Positions 44,647 to 54,975 of a DNA stretch of 64,000 bases are shown here, piece after piece (within the stretch, counting starts at the first letter, position 1; each line of letters starts with the position of its first letter). Location of the stretch: contig CAMBBS010000014.1 in assembly GCA_945863875.1 (NCBI GenBank), forward strand, positions 46,762-110,761, written 5' to 3'. Under the pieces are notes generated by a model. It was given only the letters and a program-made list of their open reading frames with translations, had not been told where the DNA came from and did no database searches. This stretch comes from Desulfopila aestuarii DSM 18488. Its GTDB lineage: Bacteria > Desulfobacterota > Desulfobulbia > Desulfobulbales > Desulfocapsaceae. The translations under genes were made by a program, and so were the position numbers.

Positions 44647-45510
44647 TTATTCACCAAAATAATTTTCATTGAGCAGGCGTTTTGCCTTACTCACGGCAAT
44701 CTGATTGCTGAGACCGAATTCCGGCGCGCTGTCCTGCGGGAAGGTGAGGACCTCCTTAAGCAATTGGTCATGCAGCTGCTGATCCAGAGTCGTTCTGGCC
44801 AGGGTTTCGGCATAGGTGGTCTGGGTCATAAGAAATCTGCGCCCGGCCAGCTGCAGCGCCTTTTCGAAATGCATTTTACTGAGATCCGGTCTGCCGCCGA
44901 ACATGGCCGGTTTGGCCGCGTAAAAACTGCCGAAAAAGAGATGGATCGACCCACCCTGGTATGATTCGTCGATGTCCAGAAGTCTGGCCATTATTTTCTC
45001 GATGAGATAAGTATCGGCCACTGCATCCGGGGAGCCCTGCTGATTTTTCACCCAGGTCAGCCAGCCAAAAGTGCCCCAGAAGATGTCCGGTACATCCCCC
45101 TGGTCAAGGCTGGCCAGTTTGCGGTCGAAGGCTGCATAGTCCTGCTCGTCGGTTAACGGCAGATAAAGACGAAGCAGGCGCAGCCCATAGAGTTTCGCCT
45201 TGTCGGCGATTGGCGCGATTCTTTTATCTTCGACGCCGCCGCATTCCCCAAGGGTCATTGCATAGGCACTGTAGGATTGCGCGCCTGCCTGTAGCAGGGC
45301 GTGATTGTTCGGGGACGAGACCAGCAAGCTGTCAATCATCAGCAGATAGGCCGGTGCACCCTCGCAAACCAGAGCAACGTCGGTCTGCTGCTGCAGGTTA
45401 CCGATGGTCGGTCGCATAAATGATGTTATCAGGCTCGAACAGGAAGAAAGAGAAAAACAGGAGAAGAGCAGAACAAGGTAAAGTGGCAGTGGAACGAGTC
45501 TTCTTGGCAT
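44647..45510 (-). CDS. TatT-type TRAP-associated lipoprotein
   Basis: About 288 residues from ATG 45510; the long upstream frame is not needed. The signal ends in a lipobox (FSLSSC), so the protein is a lipoprotein. The mature helical part resembles TatT, the TPR-like partner of DctP-type binding proteins described in Treponema (Tp0956). In this family it forms a trimer and may pass hydrophobic ligands to the binding protein. Its place just ahead of dctP supports this. Confidence 0.78.
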   Translation of the reverse strand: MPRRLVPLPLYLVLLFSCFSLSSCSSLITSFMRPTIGNLQQQTDVALVCEGAPAYLLMIDSLLVSSPNNHALLQAGAQSYSAYAMTLGECGGVEDKRIAPIADKAKLYGLRLLRLYLPLTDEQDYAAFDRKLASLDQGDVPDIFWGTFGWLTWVKNQQGSPDAVADTYLIEKIMARLLDIDESYQGGSIHLFFGSFYAAKPAMFGGRPDLSKMHFEKALQLAGRRFLMTQTTYAETLARTTLDQQLHDQLLKEVLTFPQDSAPEFGLSNQIAVSKAKRLLNENYFGE

Positions 45511-45651
45511 GGACCATCCGGTTGATAAAGGTGACGTTACACTGGTTGCAGGAGGCGCGGTGCATCGTGTCGCCCTCTTGCGTCTATTCAACTGGAAATG
45601 GTAATTGGCATATTGTCGTTTGGCAACGATAATATGCACAGGCCGAGAGCG

Positions 45652-45692
45652 AAAAAAAGTCCCTGACTGTGCGGGAACGACAGTCAGGGACT
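45652..45692 (-). terminator. Rho-independent terminator of the lipoprotein gene
   Basis: On the minus strand AGTCCCTGACTGT (45692-45680) pairs perfectly with ACAGTCAGGGACT (45670-45658), loop nine bases, followed by seven T (45658-45652). It ends the message of the gene at 45707-46303 and keeps it separate from the TRAP operon. Confidence 0.9.
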
Positions 45693-45706
45693 GGAGTGGG
45701 AATGCT

Positions 45707-46303
45707 TTATTGCTGTTTTGCAGGCGGAGTTTCCTGCTGAACCTCTGGGCTTTCTTGCGTTTCTTTTCCGGTATTCAGCAGTTGCTGTGTAGCGTTGACC
45801 AGCTGCTTGGTTGCAAGCACCATTTCGTTGGTGGTCTCGATCATTCTCTGCAAAGCGACAGCGAGATCTTGACTCTTGTCGGCTGTTTTGGTTGCATCCT
45901 GTGCTGTCTGTGTCTGGGGTTTCAGGCAGGGAGCGTTTTCCGGAATATCCTTCAAGGCCATCATTTTACCACAGGGCATAACCACCTGTTCGGCTTGAAT
46001 AACCGGCTCGCCAGGCGCTTGTTCGACAACCTTAAAATTAGGAATCGGATCTGTTTTATCAACAACTTCAGCCGGCTGTTCGATAATCTCAGCAGATTGC
46101 TGCGTTGCTTCAACAGCTGCTGCAGGTTCTGCGGAGGCAGCTGCATGCTGTTCAGCAGGGGCAACCACTTTACTCTGAGGAGTTTGTTCCACGGCCGCCG
46201 GGGTTGTCTGTTCGTGGCTTTCCGTGGCTTTCTCCGGGCTGTCGGGACTGCAGCCATAAATAATGAGATAGAGGGTAATTAGGGCGATAAAAGCGTACTT
46301 CAT
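45707..46303 (-). CDS. Proline/alanine-rich lipoprotein, function unknown
   Basis: 198 residues. The lipobox is IIYGC (Cys18). Residues 20-90 are low-complexity, rich in Ala, Glu, Gln and Pro. A coiled-coil-like stretch follows (DLAVALQRMIETTNEMVLATKQLVNATQQLL). There are two other cysteines (MPCGKMM, NAPCLKP). It looks like a periplasmic spacer or tether lipoprotein. Its own terminator follows, so it is a single-gene unit. Confidence 0.75.
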   Translation of the reverse strand: MKYAFIALITLYLIIYGCSPDSPEKATESHEQTTPAAVEQTPQSKVVAPAEQHAAASAEPAAAVEATQQSAEIIEQPAEVVDKTDPIPNFKVVEQAPGEPVIQAEQVVMPCGKMMALKDIPENAPCLKPQTQTAQDATKTADKSQDLAVALQRMIETTNEMVLATKQLVNATQQLLNTGKETQESPEVQQETPPAKQQ

Positions 46304-46495
46304 TGATTTTTCTCCTATTAAAAAATTGATGTCTGGCGGGATACCATTTTCCCTGAGATAACAAAGGTTAACATCTATTCCATTTGTACACCAAGATCAA
46401 ATACTAACATAGTTTAATTACTCTTTTTACTTTTTTTGCAGCCTTGCCGGTCATTTTCTGGTCCTTTCCCGAGAATATCTGTAATTTCGCCAAGA

Positions 46496-47446
46496 TCAGG
46501 TGCAACCCTTTTCGATCTCCTGATAGTTTTTGGCCATGGCGATAATTTCATCCTGCAGCCGTCTGATTAGTGCGGGGGGCGAGAGCACCTGGGCCATGGC
46601 CCCGTACTGAAGGATCTTCATGACCAGCTCACGATCATCACTGACCGGGAGCCGCAGCAGCAGGCCTTTTTCCAAGAGCACTGTTTCCTGCTCCTTATGC
46701 CATCGCTGGTTTTTTACCAGTTCGGCCGCTGTCGAGGTAAAGAGAATTTCGGCGGTATACTTTGGTTTTCCCTGGAAAATACCAAACGACAGGCCGAGTG
46801 TCGTCCGGTCAAGAGATATACCCTCGGGAATGTTCGTATCGCTCAGTACGGCGCGCTGCACTCTGCCGATATGAAACAGCCGGTTTTCCTGGCGCAGAAA
46901 GCAAAAAGCAGAGACATACCAGCGGCCCTGGTAGTTGATGATCTGCAAAGGGGCAACGTTTCGTGTGCTGGCTTCTCCGCCGATGGAGCGGTACTGTAGA
47001 ACCAGTAGCCGCTTCTTGACGACGGCTTCGATGATGACCTCAAAAATACGGTGATCAATTGATTCGATCTCGATCCACAGGCAATGCAGGGCGTCAACAA
47101 CCGTTCGATAATCGGCGGAAATCATCGTCGACAGCCGTTGTTCCAGCTGTTTGACCTCCTGTAATTCACCAAGACCTGCCTCACCGGCCAGTTTGCCGAG
47201 CATGGCCAGAAGAAAAATAATGCGCGGACTTTCTTCAAAAGGCAGTTGAAAGCCGTCGCGATAGAAAAAGCCGTTCTTTTTGGCGTTAAAGGCGAGCGGG
47301 GCACAGAGTCGGTCCCGGAGATAATTGATGTCGCGCTTTGCGGTTGCCGCCGACATCTCGAAATGATCGGCCAGGGTTCTGGAGTTCGGGTAGCGCCCTG
47401 TAAGAATTTCCCGGTGGAAATAAAATACCCGCTCAAGAACACTCAT
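46496..47446 (-). CDS. HTH/WYL-domain transcriptional regulator
   Basis: 316 residues. An N-terminal winged helix (YPNSRTLADHFEMSAATAKRDINYLR) is followed by a WYL domain in the middle (VLQYRSIGGEASTRNVAPLQIINYQGRWYVSAFC) and a WCX C-terminal part. WYL proteins often bind nucleotides or nucleic acid ligands. It lies nine bases after rpoN and probably shares its transcript. No target site was recognised. Confidence 0.85.
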   Translation of the reverse strand: MSVLERVFYFHREILTGRYPNSRTLADHFEMSAATAKRDINYLRDRLCAPLAFNAKKNGFFYRDGFQLPFEESPRIIFLLAMLGKLAGEAGLGELQEVKQLEQRLSTMISADYRTVVDALHCLWIEIESIDHRIFEVIIEAVVKKRLLVLQYRSIGGEASTRNVAPLQIINYQGRWYVSAFCFLRQENRLFHIGRVQRAVLSDTNIPEGISLDRTTLGLSFGIFQGKPKYTAEILFTSTAAELVKNQRWHKEQETVLLEKGLLLRLPVSDDRELVMKILQYGAMAQVLSPPALIRRLQDEIIAMAKNYQEIEKGCT

Positions 47447-47454
47447 GGCAGGCC

Positions 47455-48909
47455 TTACTTGGCATGGCGGCGGTGTTTAACGGGGAGAATCTTAAGTTGT
47501 TCTCGGTACTTGGCAACAGTTCGCCGGGCAATTTTAATATTTCGCTCGGCCAGTTGTTCAGAGATGGCGTTATCGCTGAGCGGGGTGTCTTTGTCTTCCT
47601 CCTGAATCATCTTTCTAATAATGGTTTTGATTGACTCGGAGGCCATGTCGTCCTCGCCTTCCCGAGGTATGGCGGTCGAAAAGAAGTACTTCAGTTCGAA
47701 AATGCCCCGGGGGGTGTGGACATATTTATTGGACGTGACACGGCTGACCGTTGACTCATGCATCTCGATATCTTCGGCGACGTCTTTTAAGATGAGCGGT
47801 TTCAGGTACTGGGCGCCCCGCTCGAAAAAATCCATCTGGAAACGCAGGATGGACTCCATCACCTTGACGATGGTCCGTTGCCGCTGGTAGAGGGATTTAA
47901 TAAACCAGTCGGCATTTTTCAGTTTTTCGCTGATATACTGGCGTGATTCTTTCTCAAGCGTTTTATCGTTTTGCAGCAGGTCCTGGTACAGCGACGACAG
48001 TTTCAGTTGCGGCAGGTCGTCGTCATTGAGGCGAATAACATATTCGCCGTCAAATTTTCGCACATAGACATCGGGAACGACATAATTGGTCTCTTCGGTG
48101 GCATAGGACAGCCCGGGAAAAGGCGTCAACTCGCTGACAATAAGATTAATGGCCCGTTCAATTTCCGGCTTTTTCCGGCCGGTGGCACGGGACAGTGCCT
48201 TGTAGTTGCGGGTCTCAAGAAGAGGCAGGTGGTCGCGGACTATTTCGGCGGCGAGTGATTTGCCTTTCCCTAAGCGCTCGAGTTGAAGAAAGAGCGACTC
48301 ACTGACATCCCGTGCGGCAATGCCGGGTGGATCAAGTTCCTGAATTACTTCCAGGATATACTCGGCATCGTCCAGCTCGCAGCCGGTTTCCTCGACAACC
48401 CTGGCAATATCGACCTCAAGAAAACCGTAGCGGTTCAGGTTGCCGATAAAAAACAACGCTATTTCCCACTCTTTTTCGTCGAGTTCGCTGTGGGCGAGCT
48501 GCCATTGCAGGTAGGCCAGCAGACCCGGTTTTTCCGAGATGAACTCAAACTGCGACGGGGCGTCGGCGGGAGGGGTTTCGTGGGAGAAGGAAAAGTTGGA
48601 ATCGAAGTTATTGGCGTAGTCTTCCCAGTTGGTCTCGACCAGATTGTCGTCGACTTTCAGGCGTTCGGTTATCTCGGATTCCGGCCGGATGCCGGTATCT
48701 TCAACCGTGGAAGAGAGTGACATGGGGTTATCGACGACTTCCGGCGGGGAGAAATCCTCCTCAAGCGCCGGGTTCTGCTCAATTTCCGCCTGCAGGGCGT
48801 CAGAAAGTTCAAGCCTGTTCAACTGAAGGAGTTTTATGGCCTGACGTAACTGCTGCGTCATAACCAGTTTCTGTGAAAGCTTGAGCTGTTGTCTGAGTTC
48901 GAGGGCCAT
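47455..48909 (-). CDS. rpoN: RNA polymerase sigma-54 factor
   Basis: 484 residues. Region I is Gln/Leu-rich (LRQQLKLSQKLVMTQQLRQAIKLLQL), then an acidic region II, a core-binding domain and the C-terminal DNA-binding part, with the RpoN box ARRTVAKYRE near the end. It is needed by the two sigma-54 activators encoded here and by the -24/-12 promoters at 3490 and 20632. It follows lptB by six bases, the usual lptA-lptB-rpoN order in proteobacteria, but a WYL regulator replaces the usual hpf. Confidence 0.97.
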   Translation of the reverse strand: MALELRQQLKLSQKLVMTQQLRQAIKLLQLNRLELSDALQAEIEQNPALEEDFSPPEVVDNPMSLSSTVEDTGIRPESEITERLKVDDNLVETNWEDYANNFDSNFSFSHETPPADAPSQFEFISEKPGLLAYLQWQLAHSELDEKEWEIALFFIGNLNRYGFLEVDIARVVEETGCELDDAEYILEVIQELDPPGIAARDVSESLFLQLERLGKGKSLAAEIVRDHLPLLETRNYKALSRATGRKKPEIERAINLIVSELTPFPGLSYATEETNYVVPDVYVRKFDGEYVIRLNDDDLPQLKLSSLYQDLLQNDKTLEKESRQYISEKLKNADWFIKSLYQRQRTIVKVMESILRFQMDFFERGAQYLKPLILKDVAEDIEMHESTVSRVTSNKYVHTPRGIFELKYFFSTAIPREGEDDMASESIKTIIRKMIQEEDKDTPLSDNAISEQLAERNIKIARRTVAKYREQLKILPVKHRRHAK

Positions 48910-48915
48910 AGAAAA

Positions 48916-49638
48916 TCACATGTGAAAATTTTCACCGAGATACATTTTTCGTGCAACTTCACTCTCAATAATGTCGTCGGCGACTCCACTGGTGAGAACT
49001 TGTCCAGAATTCATAATATAGGCGAAATCACAAACTTGTAAAGTTTCTCTTACATTGTGATCGGAGATTAAAACCCCAAGTCCCTTTGCTTTGAGATTGA
49101 AGATTATTTTCTGCAGATCGTGGACTGCCAGCGGGTCGATACCGGCAAAAGGCTCATCCAGCAGGATAAATTTCGGCCGGGTGGACAGAGCGCGCATGAT
49201 TTCCACCCGGCGCCGTTCCCCGCCGGACAGGGCATGACCCTTGTTGTTTCGGAGATATTCTATGTTCAGGTCGGCCATCAACTCATTGATCCGGTTGTCA
49301 ATTTCGTTTTTCGACAGTCCCAGCGGTTCAAGGATGATCCGAACGTTTTCTTCCACCGTCAATTTTTTGAACACCGACGGTTCCTGGGCCAGGTAAGTGA
49401 TCCCCTTCAGGGCTCTTTTGTGGATGGGCAGGTTGGTTATCACCTCTCCGGCATAGACGATGTTGCCTTTATCGGGGCGGATGAAGCCGGCGATGGAATA
49501 AAAGGTCGTTGTCTTTCCGGCGCCGTTCGGGCCAAGCAGGCCGACGACGGAACCGGTCTGTACCTGCAGGCTGACGCCATCCACCACCGTTCGGGCACCG
49601 TAGCGTTTGACAATATTTTGTGTTTCAAGTGTCGACAT
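48916..49638 (-). CDS. lptB: Lipopolysaccharide export ATP-binding protein
   Basis: 240 residues with Walker A GPNGAGKT, Q loop, signature LSGGERRR and Walker B FILLDEPFAG. It powers LPS extraction with LptF/G. Its place between lptA and rpoN is standard. It shows that the organism has an outer membrane with LPS. Confidence 0.97.
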   Translation of the reverse strand: MSTLETQNIVKRYGARTVVDGVSLQVQTGSVVGLLGPNGAGKTTTFYSIAGFIRPDKGNIVYAGEVITNLPIHKRALKGITYLAQEPSVFKKLTVEENVRIILEPLGLSKNEIDNRINELMADLNIEYLRNNKGHALSGGERRRVEIMRALSTRPKFILLDEPFAGIDPLAVHDLQKIIFNLKAKGLGVLISDHNVRETLQVCDFAYIMNSGQVLTSGVADDIIESEVARKMYLGENFHM

Positions 49639-49673
49639 CGTGATGTGTGTTCTGACAGCCTCCCGGCTGCACT

Positions 49674-50234
49674 TTATTTCTGCCGGATGGTCATGTTCAC
49701 CCGTGACGGTTTTTTCTCGCCAGCCGCTGTGCCGTCAGTGGTTATAGCCGGTTTTTCACCGCTGACTTCCGAGCGGCCTTCATCGAGATAATAGATGATC
49801 TTCTCGCCGCTGACCATATTCTGGTTCTGCCATGCCTTGGCATCTCCGGTAAGTATAACCTGTCTCTCTTTGGAGAGATAGGTCATTTTTTTGGAGGTCC
49901 CCAACCATTCTCCCTTGGTAATTTCCACATTGCCGAGACAGACAAGTTTTTCTACCTGCTGAGATGCTGTTTTTTCAGGATCTTTGCCTGTTTCATCTTT
50001 GTCTTGGGCGGTATAGTAGACGGTCATTTCATCGGAGCGGATTCTGACGTCGGCCTGCCTGGCATCGACTTCTCCGGTGAAAACAACCGAACTGCTCTGT
50101 TCCGTCGAGGTCATGCTGTTTGCCTCAATATGAATGGGCGCATCCTCTGCGAAAAGGGCCATCGGATAAAAAAACAACAGGCTCAAAAACAGACAACCGT
50201 TGAATATGATAGAAGAACGTTTGATAAGTTTCAT
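49674..50234 (-). CDS. lptA: Lipopolysaccharide export protein LptA
   Basis: About 186 residues. A signal peptide (about 1-30, ending MALFAED) precedes the OstA/LptA beta-jellyroll domain (IHIEANSMTSTEQSSSVVFTGEVDARQADVRIRSDEMTV). It carries LPS across the periplasm. ATG 50234, with GGAGAG before it, is preferred over 50291. It is divergent from argB (235-base gap with no clear signal). Confidence 0.93.
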   Translation of the reverse strand: MKLIKRSSIIFNGCLFLSLLFFYPMALFAEDAPIHIEANSMTSTEQSSSVVFTGEVDARQADVRIRSDEMTVYYTAQDKDETGKDPEKTASQQVEKLVCLGNVEITKGEWLGTSKKMTYLSKERQVILTGDAKAWQNQNMVSGEKIIYYLDEGRSEVSGEKPAITTDGTAAGEKKPSRVNMTIRQK

Positions 50235-50469
50235 CAGGACTCTCCACAAAATAAAATGATATACTCGGACCTGCCACCGTACCGAGCCCATCGTAGCGTA
50301 AAGGCGGGAAAATGTAAAGCCATGGTATGCGGGCAGTAGGACAAAGAGTGCTTTACTTACCTAATATGAGCAATTACAATAGCCCCTTATATTGCACCCG
50401 GGTCACTGGTTTAGGTAATTGATTTTATATAACAATATAAGGACCGATCAAGAGATCGAAAATGATGCT

Positions 50470-51372
50470 ATGGTAAAAACCGTTGAAGAGAGTATCGAAA
50501 AGGCGAACGTGCTGCTGGAAGCCCTCCCTTATATGCAGGAATTCAGGCACAAAACCATTGTCATCAAATATGGCGGGCATGCCATGGTTGATGAACACCT
50601 GAAAAAGCAGTTTGCCCTGAATGTCATTTTGCTCAAGCAGATCGGTATCAATCCGGTCATCGTGCACGGCGGGGGACCCCAGATCAACAACCTGCTTGAG
50701 CGGCTGGGTATCAAACCCAGTTATGTGCAGGGGATGCGGGTGACCGACGGGGAAACCATGGATGTGGTGGAGATGGTTCTCGTCGGCAAGGTGAATAAAG
50801 AGATCGTTGGTCTGATCAATCATTGCGGCGGCAAGGCGGTTGGCCTTTCCGGGCGGGACGGGGATCTGGTCTGTGCCGAAAAGCTGAAAGTGAGCAGTAA
50901 AAAAGGTGACGTCCCTCTGCAGGATGCCCCTCCGGAGCTCATTGATCTGGGACGGGTCGGCCAGGTGACCAGGATCAACACCGGCGTGCTGGAAAGCCTC
51001 TACCAGCAGGATTTTATTCCGGTCATCGCGCCGGTGGGGGTCGGCGATGACGGGCAGGCCTTTAATATCAATGCCGACCTGGTTGCCGGGGCCATTGCCG
51101 GCGCCTTGTCGGCGGAAAAACTGATCCTGTTGACCGATGTTCCCGGCGTAAAAGATAAAAACGGCCAACTGATAACCACCCTGCCGCGTCGGGAACTGGA
51201 GGGGTTGATCGATGATGGGACTATTGTCGGTGGCATGATCCCCAAAGTACGCTGCTGTGAAGATGCGCTGCGGCGCGGGGTGGCCAAGACCTATATTGTT
51301 GACGGGCGGGTGCAGCATGCAATCCTGCTGGAGATGTTTACTAAACAAGGTGTCGGAACGGAGATCTATTGA
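50470..51372 (+). CDS. argB: Acetylglutamate kinase
   Basis: About 300 residues with the amino-acid-kinase fold: [39 protein letters not shown] and [14 protein letters not shown]. It phosphorylates N-acetylglutamate, the second arginine step. ATG 50470 gives the normal N-terminus. The argD start codon shares its last base. Confidence 0.96.
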   Translation: MVKTVEESIEKANVLLEALPYMQEFRHKTIVIKYGGHAMVDEHLKKQFALNVILLKQIGINPVIVHGGGPQINNLLERLGIKPSYVQGMRVTDGETMDVVEMVLVGKVNKEIVGLINHCGGKAVGLSGRDGDLVCAEKLKVSSKKGDVPLQDAPPELIDLGRVGQVTRINTGVLESLYQQDFIPVIAPVGVGDDGQAFNINADLVAGAIAGALSAEKLILLTDVPGVKDKNGQLITTLPRRELEGLIDDGTIVGGMIPKVRCCEDALRRGVAKTYIVDGRVQHAILLEMFTKQGVGTEIY

Positions 51373-52595
51373 TGAAGAAGAGCAATAAACAGTTAAAAGA
51401 ACGGGGTGATAAGGTATTCATCGGCACCTACGCCAGGTACCCCGCCGCCATGGTCAAGGGCTCGGGCTGTCGGCTGACCGATGCCGACGGCAAGGAATAT
51501 GTCGACTTTATGGCCGGTATCGCCGTATGCGGCCTTGGCCATGCCCATCCGAAAATAACCGAGGCCATCTGTCATCAGGCGGGGGAGCTGGTGCATGTGT
51601 CCAATCTCTATTACACCGAGCCGCAGATCGAGCTGGCCGAGCTGATCACCGATAATTCCTTCGGGGAAAAGCTCTTTCTCTGCAATAGCGGCGCCGAGGC
51701 CAATGAGGCGGCGATCAAGCTGGCGCGCATTTATTCCGGCGAGGGACGTTACAAGATCATCAGCCTATCGGGATCGTTCCATGGCCGGACTCTGGCCACC
51801 GTGGCGGCCACCGGGCAGCCGAAGTTTCATAAAGGCTTTGAGCCGCTTCCCGAAGGATTCCTGCATGCACCGTTTGGCGATCTGCAGGCCCTCGAACAGC
51901 TGATCGATGGTTCCACCTGCGCCATTCTCTGCGAACCGCTGCAGGGTGAGGGCGGGGTGCGGCCGCTGGCTAAAGAGTACCTGCAGGGCATCAAGGCGCT
52001 CTGCGAAAAGCATAATCTGCTGCTCATTTTTGACGAAATCCAGACCGGCATGGGGCGAACGGGCACTCTCTTTGCCTATGAACAGCTGGACATCGAGCCG
52101 GATATCCTGACCATGGCCAAAGCGCTTGGCAGCGGCCTGCCGATCGGCGCCATGCTGACCAGCGTGAAGATTGCCGAATCCTTTGTGCCTGGCACACACG
52201 CCTCGACTTTTGGCGGCAATCCGGTGGCTTCGGCTGCCGCGGTGGCGACGTTAAAGATCATGCTGGCGGACGGTTTTCTGGCGGGGGTCAGACAAAAAGG
52301 TGAGTATTTCCAGGCGGAATTGGGCAAACTCGCTGAACGGTTCCCGGCCATGATCAGTTCCGTGCGGGGCATGGGACTTCTCGTCGGCGCCGTGCTCACC
52401 GAAAAGGGCGTTATTCATGGTACGGAGATTGTCAATAAAATGTTCGATCGCGGCTTCCTGATGAACTTTGCCGGCAACGTGGTCCTCAGGTTTGTCCCCC
52501 CGCTGATCGTGACCAAAGAGGAGATTGACCTGCTGGTGACAACACTCGCCGAGGTGCTGGCCGAGTTTTGCTACGCTGATACCCGCTTGGCCTAA
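51372..52595 (+). CDS. argD: Acetylornithine aminotransferase
   Basis: 407 residues of the class III PLP aminotransferase fold. Key motifs: LCNSGAEANEAAIKLAR, SFHGRTLATVAATGQPKF, LIFDEIQTGMGRTG and the PLP-lysine loop MAKALGSGLPIGAML. ATG 51372 overlaps the argB stop by one base. Confidence 0.96.
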   Translation: MKKSNKQLKERGDKVFIGTYARYPAAMVKGSGCRLTDADGKEYVDFMAGIAVCGLGHAHPKITEAICHQAGELVHVSNLYYTEPQIELAELITDNSFGEKLFLCNSGAEANEAAIKLARIYSGEGRYKIISLSGSFHGRTLATVAATGQPKFHKGFEPLPEGFLHAPFGDLQALEQLIDGSTCAILCEPLQGEGGVRPLAKEYLQGIKALCEKHNLLLIFDEIQTGMGRTGTLFAYEQLDIEPDILTMAKALGSGLPIGAMLTSVKIAESFVPGTHASTFGGNPVASAAAVATLKIMLADGFLAGVRQKGEYFQAELGKLAERFPAMISSVRGMGLLVGAVLTEKGVIHGTEIVNKMFDRGFLMNFAGNVVLRFVPPLIVTKEEIDLLVTTLAEVLAEFCYADTRLA

Positions 52596-52764
52596 GGAGC
52601 AAGAAAAAGGACGGCTGTTGACGCTTTTGGGGGGAAATGTTTTGCAAATCACCCCTCTTTTATGTAATGATACCTCCTTTCTCCCCGCTATATGAACAAA
52701 GAGAGCAGGCAAGGGGAGCTAACCGGCGGGAAATTTTCCCCCCTTTTGTTTTGAGGTGAACAGG

Positions 52765-53676
52765 GTGCCGAAGCATTTAAGGTCATTACAGGAATTTACC
52801 AGAGCAGAGCTGATCGGTTTTATCGACCGGGCAATGGAACTGAAAAAAGAACAGAAAGCCGGCCAGATCCATCGTCAGCTGGCCGGTAAGACCATCGGGC
52901 TTATCTTCGAGAAACCCTCCACTAGGACCCGCGTCTCCTTTGAATCGGCGATGTACGGTCTTGGCGGACAGGTTATTTTTCTGTCCGCCCGCGACACCCA
53001 GCTGGCCAGATCCGAGCCGCTGAAGGATATGTCTCGGGTGATGTCCCGTTATGTCGACGGCATGGTGGTCAGAACTTTTGGTCAGGAAGTGGTCGAGGAA
53101 CTTGCCGATTATGCGACGGTTCCAGTGATAAATGCCCTGACCGATGTGCACCATCCCTGCCAGGTACTGAGTGACATGATGACCGTCATCGAAATGAAGG
53201 GGCCTCTCGAAGCCTTGCATGTTGTCTGGGTCGGTGACGGCAACAACATGGCCAATTCCTGGATTCAGGCGGCGGCAGTCATCGGTTTTGAGCTGACCCT
53301 GGCCTGCCCGGAGGGCTATGAGCCGGATGGCGACATTCTTGCTGCGGCCCGGAAGATTGCCACCAGGGCGATCAATCTGGTCCGTGACCCACAGGAGGCA
53401 GTGCGCACCGCCGATGTGATTAATGTTGATGTCTGGGCCTCCATGGGCATGGAGAGTGAGCAGGAAGAGAGGCTCCGCGTTTTTTCCGAGTATCAGCTCA
53501 ACAGCGGGTTAATGGCCAAGGCCCCGGCGGGCTGTATTGTCTTACATTGTCTGCCCGCGCACCGGGATGAGGAAATAACCGACGAGGTGCTCGAATCGAA
53601 GCAGTGTGTGGCCTTTGACCAGGCGGAAAATAAAATGCACCTGCATAAGGCGATACTGGAAATCCTATTAAGTTAG
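52765..53676 (+). CDS. argF: Ornithine carbamoyltransferase
   Basis: About 303 residues. The carbamoyl phosphate site is FEKPSTRTRVSFE; HHPCQVLSDMMT and HCLPAHRDEEI bind ornithine. Start GTG 52765 is chosen because GAGGTG lies six bases before it; GTG 52756 is the alternative. It makes citrulline. The 168-base gap before it holds no clear signal. Confidence 0.96.
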   Translation: MPKHLRSLQEFTRAELIGFIDRAMELKKEQKAGQIHRQLAGKTIGLIFEKPSTRTRVSFESAMYGLGGQVIFLSARDTQLARSEPLKDMSRVMSRYVDGMVVRTFGQEVVEELADYATVPVINALTDVHHPCQVLSDMMTVIEMKGPLEALHVVWVGDGNNMANSWIQAAAVIGFELTLACPEGYEPDGDILAAARKIATRAINLVRDPQEAVRTADVINVDVWASMGMESEQEERLRVFSEYQLNSGLMAKAPAGCIVLHCLPAHRDEEITDEVLESKQCVAFDQAENKMHLHKAILEILLS

Positions 53677-53679
53677 CCA

Positions 53680-53706
53680 TCTTGAAATTGGACTTCCTGC
53701 GAGTTT
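53680..53706 (+). repeat. Repeated arginine-gene spacer motif, copy 1
   Basis: TCTTGAAAT, nine variable bases, then TGCGAGTTT, directly after the argF stop codon. The same 9-9-9 layout recurs between argG and argH at 54976-55002. The function is unknown. Copies are separate from start codons and ribosome sites. Confidence 0.6.
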
Positions 53707-53762
53707 CTCTATTATCTATTATTTAAGAACACCTTGCGGTGTTTACATATTGAGGTTGTATT

Positions 53763-54968
53763 ATGAGCGTAAAGAAAATTGTCCTCGCCTACTCCGGCGG
53801 TCTTGATACATCGGTTATTTTGAAGTGGTTGGCCGAGGAGTACCAGTGCTCGGTGATTGCTTATTCCGCTGATATCGGGCAGGAAGAAGACTGGGAAGCC
53901 GTCAAGAAAAAAGGTCTGGCCACCGGTGCGGAGAAGGTTATTGTCTCTGATCTGAAAAAAGAGTTTGTCGAAGACTATATTTTTCCGGCCTTTCGCGCCA
54001 ATGCCATCTACGAGGGCTCGTATCTGCTTGGTACCTCGCTGGCCAGGCCGCTGATTGCCAAGGAGCAGGTGCGCATTGCTCTCGCCGAGGGCGCCGATGC
54101 GGTAAGCCACGGTGCGACGGGCAAGGGCAACGATCAGGTGCGTTTTGAGCTGGGCTACATCGGCCTTGCCCCTGATCTGCAGATTATCGCCCCGTGGAGA
54201 ACCTGGGATCTCAATTCCCGCCAGAAGCTGGTGGAGTTTGCCCAAGAGCGTAATATCCCGGTGCCGGTGACCAAGAAAAACCCCTACAGCTGTGACGAAA
54301 ACCTGCTGCATATCAGCTATGAAGGCGGAATCCTGGAAGATCCATGGAATGAGCCGGACGAGGATATGTTCAAATTCACCGTCTCTCCGGAGAAGGCGCC
54401 TGATGTTGCCACCTACCTGGAAATCGAATTTGCCAATGGTGATCCGGTCGCTCTGGATGGGCAGAAAATGACGCCGCTGGCGCTGTTCACCAGGCTCAAC
54501 AAACTGGGTGGCGCCAACGGCATCGGTCGACTCAATCTCGTGGAAAACCGCTTTGTCGGCATGAAGTCCCATGGCGTGTACGAGACGCCAGGCGGCACCA
54601 TCCTGCGTACGGCGCATCGCGATCTGGAAACCATTACCCTCGACCGCGAAGTCATGCGCATCCGAGATTCCCTCATGCCGCGATATGCCGAGCTGATCTA
54701 CAACGGCTTCTGGTTCTCGCCGGAGCGCGAGCTGCTGCAGATGACCATGGATGCCACGCAGAAAACGGTAAACGGCACCGTGCGGTTGAAGCTCTACAAG
54801 GGCAATTGCATTCCCATCGGGCGTAAGTCGGAGCAGTCACTGTATCAGGAAACCTTTGCCACCTTCGAGGAGGATAAAGTCTACGATCAGGGTGATGCCA
54901 CCGGTTTTATCCGACTCAATGGACTGCGGCTGAAGATTAATGCGCTGCAGGGGCGATGTAATAGGTAG
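53763..54968 (+). CDS. argG: Argininosuccinate synthase
   Basis: 401 residues. The N-type ATP pyrophosphatase loop [10 protein letters not shown] is at the start, and [17 protein letters not shown] and SRFVG-like citrulline/aspartate regions follow. It joins citrulline and aspartate using ATP. GAGG precedes ATG 53763. A small hairpin (AACACC-TTGC-GGTGTT, 53729-53744) lies before it. Confidence 0.97.
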   Translation: MSVKKIVLAYSGGLDTSVILKWLAEEYQCSVIAYSADIGQEEDWEAVKKKGLATGAEKVIVSDLKKEFVEDYIFPAFRANAIYEGSYLLGTSLARPLIAKEQVRIALAEGADAVSHGATGKGNDQVRFELGYIGLAPDLQIIAPWRTWDLNSRQKLVEFAQERNIPVPVTKKNPYSCDENLLHISYEGGILEDPWNEPDEDMFKFTVSPEKAPDVATYLEIEFANGDPVALDGQKMTPLALFTRLNKLGGANGIGRLNLVENRFVGMKSHGVYETPGGTILRTAHRDLETITLDREVMRIRDSLMPRYAELIYNGFWFSPERELLQMTMDATQKTVNGTVRLKLYKGNCIPIGRKSEQSLYQETFATFEEDKVYDQGDATGFIRLNGLRLKINALQGRCNR

Positions 54969-54975
54969 GAGGCCG

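Noticed and set aside
50425..51348. Open frame of 307 codons on the minus strand
   Set aside because: It is antisense to argB, whose motifs are complete.
53712..54617. Open frame of 301 codons on the minus strand
   Set aside because: It is the mirror of argG, which is intact and clearly coding.
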